A DNA stretch of 64,000 nt from Cynocephalus volans (taxonomy: Eukaryota; Chordata; Mammalia; Dermoptera; Cynocephalidae). Below the pieces are notes generated by a model, which was not told the origin of the DNA, ran no database searches, and saw nothing but the letters and a program-made list of their open reading frames with translations. The translations under genes and the position numbers were made by a program. Positions 1 to 38,940 of the stretch are shown here, in pieces (the stretch's first letter is position 1; the number at the start of each line of letters is the position of its first letter). The DNA is taken from NCBI RefSeq assembly GCF_027409185.1, contig NC_084461.1, positions 187,648,001 through 187,712,000 on the forward strand, in the 5' to 3' direction.

Positions 1-179
1 CTGCCTTTTGTTCATGCTGTTTTTTGCTGTCTGGGGTTCTCCTTTTTGGTTTTTTGCCTGGGTAGCTACTATATAGTTTTAATCAAAGTGTATATAGATT
101 TCATCTAGTAACATTCCAACCAGACCTCAACTCCTTTACTTTTTGTTTGTTTGACTTTTAAAATTAGTTAATTTGTAAC

Positions 180-660
180 CATTCAGCTAATACACAAAAA
201 GTTCATTGTTAAAAACTTCAAATAATATAAAAATTGATGGAGTGAAACGTTATAGTTCTTCTGCATGCCCTCCAGTACTATTTATTCCCTCTCAGAGATT
301 ATCATTATTAACATTAATTCATTCAGCTATTTATTGAATGCCATTTTGGAACGGATCCAACTGCAGTTTTATATATATGTGTATGCTTCTAATTGCTTTT
401 TTTTACATACATGCTACTTCTATAGCTTGGTCCTTTCACTTCACAAGTCTTGGAGATCTTTCCATGTACATTTGAATATTCTTTTTAATGGCTGCATTAT
501 ATTTCACAGTAAGAAAAGCAACATAATTTAACTCTTTATTATACATGATAAATTCAGTGTTTATTGGCCTATAGGTTCTTTTCAGTTTTTCTTTATTTTA
601 AATAATGCATGTCAAACATAACTTCCCCAGAAGTGGAATTGCTGGGTTTTCCATATCTAA
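180..660 (-). repeat. Old L1 fragment, antisense
   Basis: The text reads as the complement of an L1 3' region: mass of TTT-rich phrases, 'atggctgcattatatttcac' and 'agaagtggaattgctgggtt'. It lies in the ANAPC5 intron upstream of 1453, which also holds the SINE at 758-927. I see no coding exon in 1-1452. Confidence 0.5.
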
Positions 661-757
661 AGCTAGCATATATACTATCAATTTACTCTCTAAAAAAGAT
701 TCAATCTTTAGTTTGAAACCTCAGCTACATTGTAATCTTCTTGTCCCTGGTAGTACT

Positions 758-927
758 TTTTTTTTTTTTTTTTTAAAGATGACCGGTAAGGGGATCTTAA
801 CCCTTGACTTGGTGTTGTCAGCACCACGCTCAGCCAGTGAGCAAACCGGCCATCCGTATATGGGATCCGAACCCGGGGCCTTGGTGTTATCAGCACCGCA
901 CTCTCCCGAGTGAGCCACGGGCTGGCC
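758..927 (-). mobile_element. Dimeric tRNA-Ile-derived SINE (CYN/t-SINE type)
   Basis: The element is antisense. A poly-T tail is followed by two tRNA-like units, each with a B box (gggttcggatccc in sense) and 'ggtgctgataacaccaag'. It is flanked by duplications of ccctggtagtactttt at 745-760 and 928-943. There is no tRNA-unrelated body. Confidence 0.9.
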
Positions 928-1084
928 CCCTGGTAGTACTTTTTAATGGACTTTAGCACGTAGTATGTCCCTACCTTACAAGGTTTGGGGAAGGATCAAA
1001 TGAAATTACCTTTGTAAGAAATAGAACACCTACATTTGTATAGTATTTTCCAGTTTACAAAGTACTTTGTGTTATTTTAATCTT

Positions 1085-1230
1085 TGCCACAAACAAGGGA
1101 GATGCTTATTATTATCTCCGTTTTACTGATGAAGGAAACTAGGGCTCAGAGAGGTTCCAATTTTGATATGATTACAAAGCTAAGAAGGAAAGAAGGGTGG
1201 ATACTTGAATTATAAACCCTATGCTTTTTT
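1085..1230 (-). repeat. MIR fragment
   Basis: The phrase 'gttttactgatgaaggaaac' followed by 'agggctcagagaggtt' is the reverse complement of the MIR core. Confidence 0.5.
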
Positions 1231-1452
1231 TTTTTTTCTATTTTAGATCATTTCACTGACTAAACAAAAATGGTATTCAGATGTGAAGTATTACTCTAGC
1301 ATTTTAGGTAGTTAGAAAAACCTTGATTTGAGATTACGTGTTTGGAATGATTATTCAAGCAAAGAAGTTGTTAAGTGAATTTATGTTTGTAGTTCTCCAT
1401 TAATCTTCAGCTCCTTAAAATTTGTCTGTAACTCTCTCTTTCCTTTACGCAG

Positions 1453-29466
<28,014 letters not shown>

Positions 29467-29590
29467 AGAGGACATCCTTGCTGGCCACTGTTCAGAGAAT
29501 AATATTTTGGATTTGTTCATGCCCTGTCCCTCCATATAAATGATGTATTTGTAACACCCTACTTTGTCAATAAACTGCATTCTGATTAGT
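29467..29590 (+). terminator. ANAPC5: ANAPC5 3' UTR and polyadenylation signal
   Basis: A canonical AATAAA lies at 29569-29574, 103 bases after the stop codon. T/GT-rich sequence (gtttgtcttattttgttg) follows at about 29590, as expected downstream of a cleavage site. The 3' UTR is therefore about 125 nt. The exact cleavage base is inferred. Confidence 0.85.
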
Positions 29591-29808
29591 TTGTCTTATT
29601 TTGTTGCTAGTAACTACATATTTGTTTTGTTTGCCCTTTTCTTCTGGTAGCAAAGGACACCAACTTTTTGTTAATAAACAGCTGTTTTGCTAATAAGTAG
29701 TGCAAATGTCCGAGATTATGTTCTGTCTGGGCAAAATTGCCAGTATTAGGAATTGTGCACACTCTATCATTATGTAAATGTGTTTAGCACATGTATTCAG
29801 CAGCTTTT

Positions 29809-29869
29809 TTTTTCTTGGCAGCTAGCAGGTATAGGGATCGAACCCTGGACCTTGGTGTTATCAGCACCA
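29809..29869 (-). mobile_element. Truncated tRNA-Ile-derived SINE
   Basis: Antisense 'tggcagctagcaggtatagg' and 'ccctggaccttggtgttatc' stop at the anticodon region. Similar 18-mers ttagcacatgtattcagc and ttagcacatatactcaga flank it and look like a diverged duplication. Confidence 0.8.
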
Positions 29870-31559
29870 TGCTTAGCACATATACTCAGATAAGAGCTCT
29901 TTTGGGTATTCGTAGGTCTTTCTAGTGCAGGTTTTAATGAGGCTTGGATTTTCCTTCTGAAGCTTCCTGCTTTGTTGGACTGAACCAATGCTTGTGTTGC
30001 CATGGGTGCTCACAAGAACATGTTGGTCCCTGAGTGGAGATTAAGAAGGAAAAGATTTTTTAATGATTTTTGGACCAATGACAAGAAGCATTCTTTCAAT
30101 CACTTTCCGGGTATTGGCTTTCTTATATCTTATGCATGGGTATGTTTCTTTTTGCTGTATTTAACTATATCAGTGAGGGATGATGATAAATTAAGTCTAG
30201 GAATTCATCATGAATAAAGTGATTATAAACTAAGAAAGGGTCCAAAGCTCAGACGTATGTGGATGCTGTCATCAAATACTCAGTGTATATAATTTACATC
30301 TTTCAGCCCTGCAATTAAACAGAAGCCAGTTACTGCTTTGTCTGTTCATGAATTTCTTATCCTTGAGAGTTCACAGAACAATGTCTATGTTTCAAGTCCA
30401 AAGCAGCAGCTGTACCCAAACAGCCCTTATAAAGCAACAAGAGACCAACCAAGTTTTGCAGCTTCTATCATTGGCTCTTTCTCCTTAAATCTTTTGATGG
30501 GAAATAATTTCTCTCCAGAGCTCTTTGTAACAGTGTAAAATGACTCCCTTCCATTAGGGTATGTTTGCTGGCCATGATAGCTGCTTAGGAAACAAGAGAC
30601 TCAGTGTACAGACAACAGACCCTAATTGGTATGTTGATGTTTAAAAATCTTTCCTTAAATTTACTTGGAAGGTTATATTTGTAGATGGTAAAAATTAAAT
30701 AATATTAAAGGTTATGTGGTAAAAGTAATTCTTCCAGGAGATAACAACTATTATCACTTTCCTGTATTCTTTCATAGATATTTTCTCATCTGATGTCATT
30801 TTTGATCAATGTATTTAAAGTAAAAATTTTCCAATCTAAGAAGTGGCCTTAACCACTCTGCCTCAGCAGAAGAAGTTTCAAGAGGTGGGGCCAGGTTGTC
30901 CAGCTGACCCCACAGGTCTCAAGATAAAAACCAGAAATCAAGCCTGATTAGGACCAGCTGTGGTTTGCAGGGCCCAGTGCAAAATAAATATGAGGCCTCT
31001 ATTGAAAAATAGTTAATTTCAAAAGGGGAACAGCAGAACCCTAAACCCAAACTGAGCCCGACACAGTTTGCACACTCTTGAATCCAGCCTGCCTGACCCT
31101 GCTCTCTGCTGGCTACATGTTCACCCTGGCAGGGAGGCAGAGCCTGAATCCAAAGCTAACAGAAGGGGTTTGTTGTCCCCTGCCGCCTGTGACTTAGATT
31201 TTTTGGCTGAGGCCCATCTCCAGGAGGGAATAGTAGGTTGAATGGAAAGTAGAAACATCAGAATGACCACCAAACTCAGAACTATCTGGCCAACAGCTAA
31301 ATGGCTTTTTTCCTGGTGGAGCATTTGCTGGGGGAAGGAAGAGTCAGTAATCATAAGAATTGATTATCTGGTTAAATGGAAAAAGAGTTAGGTGAGGAGG
31401 GAATTGAAACTTAATAGCCAGTGGGCATTTGGGTCTATACCAGAGAACTGCAGGATATATCCCCAAAGGGGGAGGAAAAAAGGTGTCTGACCTGAGCAGC
31501 ATGGTGGACTCCTAACCCAGCGGGTTTGGGGTTGAGTGTTTCTAGCTTGGGTGGGTGAG

Positions 31560-31770
31560 AATAGCTAACATTTACAGAGTGCTCTGTTATAAGTCCTTTA
31601 CATACATTAATACATTTAATCTTTGCAACAATCCTTAGAGGTAGGCAATAGCATGAATTGCATTTAACAGATGAAGAAACTGAGGCATAAGGAGGTTAAA
31701 TCACTCACCCACAGTCACACAGCTAGTAGGTTGCAAGGCTGGGATCCCAACCTACTTGGTGCATTACCCT
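31560..31770 (-). repeat. MIR element
   Basis: 'cagatgaagaaactgaggca' and 'cacagtcacacagctagtag' are antisense MIR. Confidence 0.75.
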
Positions 31771-31849
31771 AAAGGCCTGCTCTGAATTTTGAAAAGTATT
31801 GTTTTTTGTGAACATTCTTTTTCAGTTCGTTGAACACATAATTGAAAAC

Positions 31850-32060
31850 ATTAGTTGTCATTTATCTAGTGCCCAGTATGGGCAGGACACTGCTAAGTAC
31901 TTTCACACATACCATTTCTAATGTTTGTAAACTAAATATCATTTTACGGGTGAGGAAACCGAGTCCTGAAAGTTTGGCTTGAACCAACCCCCGCACTGGT
32001 AAGGACCAGAATCAGGATTCAGTCCCAGGTGTGAAAAGCTCTCCAGCTCTGCTTTCTCTC
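31850..32060 (-). repeat. MIR element
   Basis: 'gtgcccagtatgggcaggac', 'acgggtgaggaaaccgagtc' and 'aatcaggattcagtcccagg' follow antisense MIR. Confidence 0.6.
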
Positions 32061-32848
32061 ATCACCAGGCCACCTTATGCCTTGTATTCACCTATTTACT
32101 GAATAGCTCCACTTGTTCAGAGCGTTTTAAATTTTGTCCTGATGTTTTTGGGCGGTTATGCTATTTTTTCCCTTTTCTCACAGATGTACACTGAGACAAA
32201 TGAAGAGCTTCCTCATGTATGCCCCTGCCAACCTCTTTTATGATATTGTTTATGTTTCGGACTAATCTCACTGCCTGTTAAAGGGAAACTTCTCAAGTCT
32301 TTTTTTTTTTTGACTGCATTTTTTTGTTGTTGTTTTTTTACTGTCCTGTTGAATAGGAAAGAATTCAACACATAAAGTACATCAATGTAATTAATTCTGC
32401 TGTCTTTTTCTGGATGTTCAGGGTTTGGGAGGTAGAACATTCTAGTGAACAACATGAATGGAACACAGTTCAGAGAGGAAGGACAGAGCCTTGGCAGGAG
32501 ATTATGATGCTGTCCTAGTGGGTGAGATAATTTCAAAGTCTTACTTTTCAGCCTCCTCCCTTGTACTGTTCAAGTTTTCTTTAAAAATAAAATTCAGATG
32601 CTTTGTTTACTTATTTTCTTGGCAATCTGTGTTGTCAAGACAACAGATCTGTTTGCCTAGAATAGGATTTTCTGGAGTTCTTAGAGGAGAAAACCCCAAA
32701 AGGCAAAGCTAATTCTTATTTTCATATCTCTAAGAAGAAAATGGTTTCCTTGAGTGGGATGATTCCTATCATAAGAGGGGCTGAATGTCTATGACAGGCG
32801 ATTGTGATTTTCTCTGCTTTGTTCTAAATCACTTTAATAAGAAAGGCA

Positions 32849-32944
32849 AGGTCAGCCCATTAACTCAATTGGTTATAGCCTGGTGTTGTAACACCAAGGT
32901 CAAGGGTTCAGATCCCCATACTCACCAGCAACCAAAAAAAAAAA
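32849..32944 (+). mobile_element. Monomeric tRNA-Ile-derived SINE, sense
   Basis: The unit reads 'cagcccattaactcaattgg', 'ttgtaacaccaaggtcaagg' and B box gggttcagatcccc, with an A12 tail. Its D-arm and anticodon-arm text is visibly closer to a real tRNA-Ile than the dimers are. Confidence 0.88.
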
Positions 32945-32999
32945 GGGCACACATACTGTTTTTTTTTTTAACTGTGCCAAGTAGATTAATAGTTAGCAT

Positions 33000-33230
33000 C
33001 ATCAAGCACTTATGTGCCAGGCACTGAGCTTATATCTTTACACACATTATTGTATTTAAACTTCATGCCAAGCCTGTGAACTAGGCACTATTGTATTATC
33101 ATCCCCATTTGTCAGCTGATGAAACCAAACCGGGAGAGATCAAGTCACTTGCCCAAGGCCAGAGCTTGGTAACTAGTGAAGCTGGGATTGGAACTAAGTC
33201 TGCCTGCATCCAGAGTGACTGCTTTCAACC
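33000..33230 (-). repeat. MIR element
   Basis: 'tatgtgccaggcactgagct', 'gatgaaaccaaaccgggaga' and 'gaagctgggattggaactaa' follow antisense MIR. Confidence 0.65.
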
Positions 33231-33689
33231 ACAGCATATGTATACATATGATCCAGATCTGGTACCACCTAGACTCCAGGAATTCATAGCTGTCTTGGCA
33301 AGTCAAAATACATGGGTGAAAAAGGAAAGAATAAAGAAAACATGGTGGAGGAGCAATGAACAAGTGGTACAGTCCTTGCTTTAGGAGATCAGAGAGAGGA
33401 GAGGTCAAGGAGGGCCTGGGTCACAGCATTTCAGGAAACTCTTCCAGAGAGAAGTGACTCTTGGGCTAGGGGTTGGATTTGTATGGGCACTTCCTAACCT
33501 TTCTTAGTTGGCGTTTAAGTTTACACAGCTGTATGTATATTTAAATTTCTGCCTGTATTAGCTACAGTGTTATAATAAAACACAGGCAATTTGGTAGCAT
33601 GATGAAAACATATAGAATTGCATATTTAACAAGTAACAGGAAAAGACATCAACAGGAAAAAACACCAATATCTATTTCAGTTACCTTAG

Positions 33690-34025
33690 TAAAGCAGGGT
33701 TGCCAAACTATTTATTGCCCATGAGCCAAATCCAGCATGCCACCTGTTTAAGGCTTGCGAGCTAAGAATGGTTTTTACATTTTTTTTAATGGTTGAAGAA
33801 GAAACAAAACAGTAATATTTTATGACATGTGAAAATTGTATGGAATTCAGCTTTCAGTGTCTGTAAATAAAGTTTTATTGGAACACTGCTGCAGCCAGTC
33901 ATTCACTATTGTCTAGGGCTGCTGGAAGGGCAGAGTTGAGTAGCTGCAACAGCGAGTGTACGGCCTGCAAATCCTAACATGTTTACTATCCGTTCCTTTA
34001 CAGAAAAAGCTTGCTGACCACTGCC
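33690..34025. mobile_element. hAT-type non-autonomous DNA transposon fossil
   Basis: 'gggttgccaaactatttatt' at one end and 'aaaaagcttgctgaccactg' at the other are inverted. The interior has 'aataaagttttattggaaca' and 'gcagagttgagtagctgcaa', known from a common mammalian hAT family. A fragment of the same family is at 59860-59945. Confidence 0.75.
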
Positions 34026-34089
34026 TTAGAGTTGTAAATGCCCCAAATGCTCCCCACCAGTCCTACTACATATTTTTTGGGGAAAATAG

Positions 34090-34560
34090 ATAAATGTAGA
34101 AAGATACAGAACTATGCTTGACTTAACATTTCGCCATTTGCTTCACATCTATTTATAAGTAAAAGGAATAAAATTTAACAACGTTCCTTATCCACTCTGT
34201 CCCATTCTCTGTCCTTCCTTCTTTGTGGCAGACCATCATGAATTTAATGTGGACTCATTCCCTTCAACTTTCACAAACCTTGTATGTAAGCACGTGTCCA
34301 TGAAAAATACACTGTGTGGGATTTCAAAATACACACGAATCGTACATCATACTGTATTCTGCAACTTGCTCATTTACTCAACACATGTTTTGGGAGGGGT
34401 AAGTCAGTATAAATAGATCTAATACACTCCTTTTAATTATTGTGTAGTATTCCGTCGAATGACTATAACTAGTTATATTTATCCATTCCTCTGATGAACA
34501 TTTAGGAAGTTGCTCCCAGGTTTTTGCTATTACCAACAAATGCATGCATGTTGAGTAACA
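34090..34560 (-). repeat. Old L1-like fragment, antisense
   Basis: 'tgtagtattccgtcgaatga' and 'atttatccattcctctgatg' with 'ttgctcccaggtttttgcta' resemble the antisense L1 3' region. It is weakly conserved. Confidence 0.45.
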
Positions 34561-35458
34561 TCAGAGGGCTGGTCATTTAATCGGAATGCTCCAAATTGTT
34601 TGTGAGTGCCGCTCCTGCCTGGAAATACCAGAGACGCTAAACAAAAGGGGGCCGGGAATACATCCAGTACACACGAGGGCTTTGAACCTTTATTGATTCG
34701 GCGCTTGACTCTCCTCTCAACTCCTGATTGCGCTTTGGCTGCTTGGCATGTTCAGTGAGGCATCCCCTGGGTAGCTTTCAATTCAAGTCCGGGTTGCCCG
34801 ATCCCCCAAGGACTCGGGTCAGGGGGCCCTTGAGCTACCCTTTCCTCCTTCTGCCCGGCTCAATGCAGTTACTCAGCTGGGAGACTAAACACACATTTAA
34901 GGCTCCAGCAAAGCAGGGTACCCAATGGTGGAGAATATGATGTATTTCACAGAAAGCATCTAAGTAGTCTCCTGGAAAAGCCAGAACTTCAGTGGGTTTC
35001 GTGTAGTTTGGTGGATCCAGGTAGAATGGGGATGGGAGAGTGTTTCTTTTCCCCAGCCTTTAGGGCTGGCCGGGAGCAGTGGTCGGTCGGGAGTCGGCTG
35101 AGGAAGGAGTCTCCTCGGAAGGGTGGGGTCCCGAAATCCAGGCCGCCTCCACCGCCGGGCGCCTTGTGCAGGGGCAGCCGGGCCTCGAGGCAGGACTCCG
35201 GGTCTCCCTGCCGGCTTGGGGAACTTTCCGAGACTCAGCCGCCGCCCCGCAGCCCCCGCGTTTAGCTAAACAAAGCGAGTGCTGCTGGCGTGTCCTGCCC
35301 GCGACGGAGGCGCGGCGACCGCCGGGAGAACCGGGGCAGGTGCGCGGGCGGGCGCCGAGTTGCCGCACGCCTCCTCCGGCTCCCCGCGGCCGCCGCCTCC
35401 CCTCTCCATCCGCCTCGCCGTTACTTTCGTCCCCTCCCCTCCGCGGCGCGGGGCCGAG

Positions 35459-35474
35459 CCGGCAGGGGGCGCGC
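35459..35474 (+). promoter_or_regulatory. CTCF-like motif in CAMKK2 CpG island
   Basis: The sequence ccggcagggggcgcgc closely fits the CTCF core consensus (CCASYAGRGGGCRS). It sits just upstream of the CCAAT box. Confidence 0.55.
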
Positions 35475-35589
35475 AGGGAGCGGGGGCGCGCCCGGGCTTC
35501 CAGCGGCCGCGGCCAATCCCTGCGCAGCCCGAGGCGGCGTCGCGCCCCCGCCCCCCGCGCCCGCCCGGGCCGCGAACAGGAGCGCGCGG

Positions 35590-35673
35590 CCGCGCCGAGC
35601 CAGCCCAGCCGAGCCGGGGGCGCAGAGCGCGGGAGGCGGCGGCGGCGGCGGCGCGGAGCGGAGCCCAGCCCAG
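35590..35673 (+). other. CAMKK2: CAMKK2 non-coding exon 1 (5' UTR; start approximate)
   Basis: A strong donor, cccag/gtgagcggg, ends this GC-rich exon at 35673. CAMKK2 is known to have a non-coding first exon, and the first coding exon starts 15 kb downstream at 50746. The start is estimated from the CCAAT box, not observed. A (GGC)6 tract lies inside at 35635-35652. Confidence 0.6.
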
Positions 35674-35817
35674 GTGAGCGGGAGGTAGCCGGGCCGCGGG
35701 CGGAGGACGCAGCTGCCGCAGCCCGGGCGCCCTCGGCAGCTGCGGGCGAGGGAGCACCGCCGGCGTTGCAGACAAAGCCCCGAGACCAGCCCGGGGTTCC
35801 CTCCACCGAGGGGACCC

Positions 35818-35847
35818 CACGTGCGCCGCCCCACGCCCAGCCACGTG
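35818..35847 (+). promoter_or_regulatory. Pair of CACGTG E-boxes
   Basis: Two perfect CACGTG hexamers at 35818-35823 and 35842-35847 lie 24 bp apart, just inside intron 1. Such palindromes are bound by Myc/Max, USF or MiT/TFE factors. Which of these acts here is unknown. Confidence 0.5.
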
Positions 35848-37079
35848 GAGGGATGCGGTCCCCGTCGCCCCTTCCCCCGCATCCTCCCGGCGCCCGGGGC
35901 CTCTGGGTGGCCTCCTCGGCCGGGCCGCGCCCCGCCCGAGTGACAGGGGCGGTCCCGGAGTTTGGAACCGATGTCACGGGGGGCCGGGGTTGTCAAGGAT
36001 CTTGGAGGGGGCCTAGGCCCCCCGCCTCGCGTTTGTCAGGTGGGGAAACCTGGTGCGCGCGGGGGAGGAGAAGGCCAGCGGACTTCGAGCACCCGCAGCC
36101 CGCAAGTCTCGGGGGCAAACCCAGGCCCTGGTGGCTTGGACCCCAGGTAGTAGAACCCTACCTAGACTAGCAGTTGTGGGGACCGGGGGCCTTTGCCACT
36201 CTTCAGTCTGCCCTTTGACCACCCCCACCCCACCCTGGCTCTCAGCCGAACCTCCCAGTCTTGGTCCTTCTGACCTAAATTTACCTCGGGGCTGCAGCCT
36301 GCTGTGAATGCGGAGAGGTGCCTGCACCAGCACACCGCCTGACTCGGATGCCGGGCCCACCCCTCTCAGCGTTGGGTCTTGGTGTCTGCGGTGCCTCCCG
36401 ATCCAGTCTTGAGCTTTTCCTGGCTTTCCCCCACCCGCCGCACTGCCCGGTTTGGGAAGCGGGGTGTTTTCACAGCTCTGCCAGCCTGCCACCCTGGCTG
36501 CTCTCACTTGGTGCTGAAGAGGTGGCACCTCAGCCCTCCGATCTCCCCCAGAAGGTTGAGGCGGGGGGGGGGGGGAACTTGGGGAGGGGGTGGCCAAAGG
36601 TGGGGCTTCTCAGTGCCATCGGCAAGAGAGGGCCACCCTTGCCTCAGTGGGACATGCAGCGTCCACCTCCCTAGAGGCAACTGTTACGTTCCCCAGCCTG
36701 GTGTTTGGAGTCCCCACGGTCGTAGAGAAGGAAACTTCAGGTGCCCTAGAACTGTGCTGTCATGTACCACTCCCCTCTCCTGGCTCTGCCCCCAGAGGAG
36801 AGAGAGGAAGGTAGCTCCACGTCCTTGTAAGCTCCTTTGTTTCTTGGAGGCTGCAGGGCCTGCAACAGAGGAAGGCTTTGGGGGAGTCCGTCCCCCTTTT
36901 CCCAAAGCACCCCACAAAAACATACAGCTTCAGAGTGAGCCCTAGACTCCCTTCCTGATTGCTTCTCATAAACCCTTCCTATATAAAAAGAAGGCATTTG
37001 TGATTAGGGCACACAATGTATTTTTGTAATGAAGAGTAGTAGCCATCATTTGGTGAGCCCCCAGCTTGGGTAATAATAA

Positions 37080-37340
37080 TAATTTTAATAATTAACATTT
37101 ATTGAGTTCTTGCTGTGTGCCAGATACATACTGTGTGTTGCATGCATTATTTCATTTAATGCCTACCAAAGTCCTATGAGATAGGGATTTTTATCCCCAC
37201 TGTAGAGATTAGGAGATTGAGGCTCACAACAATCCTGCAGTGTTGCTAGGATTTAGCCCCATTTTATAGAAGGGCTCAGAGAAGTTAAGTAACTTGCTCA
37301 GGGTTACACAGCCAATGTGGGCATGTCAGGCCTTTGTGCT
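37080..37340 (-). repeat. MIR element
   Basis: 'attgagttcttgctgtgtgc', 'tagagattaggagattgagg' and 'ttgctcagggttacacagcc' are antisense MIR. The tail near 37070 keeps taataataataatt. Confidence 0.65.
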
Positions 37341-37529
37341 TTACCACCTGTTCTAGAACAGCAGCCCTTAGCTTCTTGAGGAGCCCAGATCTGATTACTA
37401 AGCCAGCCTGTGAGGGCACAGTTGTGAGCAGATCCTGTGGTGATGCTGGTTGACTTAGGCTTGTCTTTGACCCCAGGTTGTTAGTGGTTTGGTAGCCAAA
37501 TATATCCACTAATAACTATGCAGTTGTTT

Positions 37530-37544
37530 TCAGCAGGGGGCGGT
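37530..37544 (+). promoter_or_regulatory. CTCF-like motif, CAMKK2 intron 1
   Basis: The sequence tcagcagggggcggt matches the CTCF core on the plus strand, in non-CpG-island DNA. That makes chance GC bias a weaker explanation than in the promoter. Confidence 0.45.
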
Positions 37545-38474
37545 CCCACCTTCCTGGAAAGCATTTGGAAATGTGTGGGGGTAACTCTTGGCTGTCACAA
37601 TGACGGCAAGCACTCCTGGCTTTTGGTGGAGTCCCTGTGAGCAGGCCAGTGCCACGGCATGAAGAATTGCCCTGCCTTATATGCCAGTAGTGCCCTGCTG
37701 AGAAACACCACAAGGAGTAAGTGCTGTGGGAGTGGAGGGAGCAGAGGGCAGTGGGGATTCTGGAGAAATCTTCTTTGACGAGTGTGAATCTGGGAAGCTC
37801 CCTGAAGGAGGTGTCCTTTGTACTGAGCTTCAAAGGATGGGCTAAAAAGTGGAGATTGGATGGGAGTGGGAGGAGAGGGGATAGGACCGGATTACCTAGC
37901 AGAGGGAAAGAACTTTGTGCAGTAACCTGGGGTCCCCTCCTTGACATCCTCAGCCTGGATGGACGATGGAGCACCTGGTTCGGTGGGCTGGCCAAGCCTG
38001 CTTTGAAGGCATTTGGGCTCAACTTTTAACGTGAGTCACCCTTACCGCACCATGAAGCCATTTTATGGAAGGGCTCAGAGAGGCCGAGTAACTTGCTCAG
38101 GGTCACCTGCGAACTGTTCCCTCCCTGGCACACCTCCTGGTAGCTGTGGGCAGCATATGGTTCTCATTTCCTTTCCTGATCCTGGGGATTTGGGGCACAA
38201 GCTGTTTCAGATTTTCCTTTGAGTCAGAGGGCCTTGTGTTGCTATTTTTCGCAGATGTTTTGCCTTCTTACTGGCTCCTCCCTTTTGGACCGGGTTAGAG
38301 AACCTGGATGTGGGTTCAGGCAGGCTGGCTCCATGGTGCTGCAGCGCCTCAGCCATGCATCTGTGCTTCTTTCCTGGAAGTTGAGGAAATTTCCCTTTTG
38401 AAGTGGACCTTTCTTCTTTCAGACTGTGCTTGGTACCTTATTGACCGGTTCATAGACATCCATTAGGGCTTTTC

Positions 38475-38940
38475 TTTTTTAAAAAAATTGACGTGAAATT
38501 CGCATAATCTAAACTTAACCATTTTAAAGGGAACAATTCAGTGGCATTTAGTACCTTCACAATTTTGTGCAACCATTACTTCTGTCTAGCTCCAGAACAT
38601 TTTCATCACCTCAAAGGAAACCCAGTATCCATTAAGCAATCACACCCCCTTTCCCACTGTCCTTCCCCCAGCCCCTGGCAACCATTAATCTACTTTCTGT
38701 CTCTATGGATTTGCCTATTCTGGACATTTCATATGAATGGAATCATAGAGATGTGTTTTGTGTCTGGCTTCTTTCACTTAGCATCATGTTTTCTAGGTTC
38801 ATTCATGTTGTAGCCTGTGTCAGTATTCATTCCTTTCTATGGCCGAATACAATTCCATTGTATGGATGGACCACATTTTGTTTATCCACTTATCTGTTGA
38901 TGGACATTTGAGTTATGGTGGCATAAAGACTTCTTAAGGC
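38475..38940 (-). repeat. L1 3' end, antisense
   Basis: 'aaccattttaaagggaacaa', 'ctggcaaccattaatctact' and 'ttcctttctatggccgaata' are the antisense L1 3' UTR/ORF2 junction. Confidence 0.85.

Larger units (their letters stand above)
29591..35079. other. Intergenic region between ANAPC5 and CAMKK2
   Basis: No exon or RNA gene is seen. The region holds SINEs (29809-29869 and 32849-32944), MIR copies (31560-31770, 31850-32060, 33000-33230), an hAT fossil (33690-34025) and L1-like antisense text (34090-34560). 30240-31500 and 32060-32800 show nothing I can name. Confidence 0.6.
35080..36150 (+). promoter_or_regulatory. CAMKK2: CpG island promoter of CAMKK2
   Basis: About 1.07 kb is very rich in G+C and CpG, unlike the AT-rich flanks. 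It has no TATA box. A CCAAT box lies at 35513-35517 and GC-box-like runs lie around 35549-35580. If the CCAAT box sits at its usual 60-100 bases upstream, transcription would start near 35580-35615. A CTCF-like motif is at 35459-35474 and two CACGTG E-boxes are at 35818-35823 and 35842-35847. Long open frames on both strands here are a composition effect. Confidence 0.88.

Noticed and set aside
32849-32944. Possible tRNA-Ile gene (also considered at 47244)
   Set aside because: Mismatched arms, a poly(A) tail and many sister copies with target duplications show SINEs rather than tRNA genes.
35060-36170. Long overlapping open frames on both strands (over 300 codons)
   Set aside because: They coincide with the CpG island, are Arg/Pro/Ala/Gly-rich in every frame and show no recognisable domain. 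High GC depletes stop codons.
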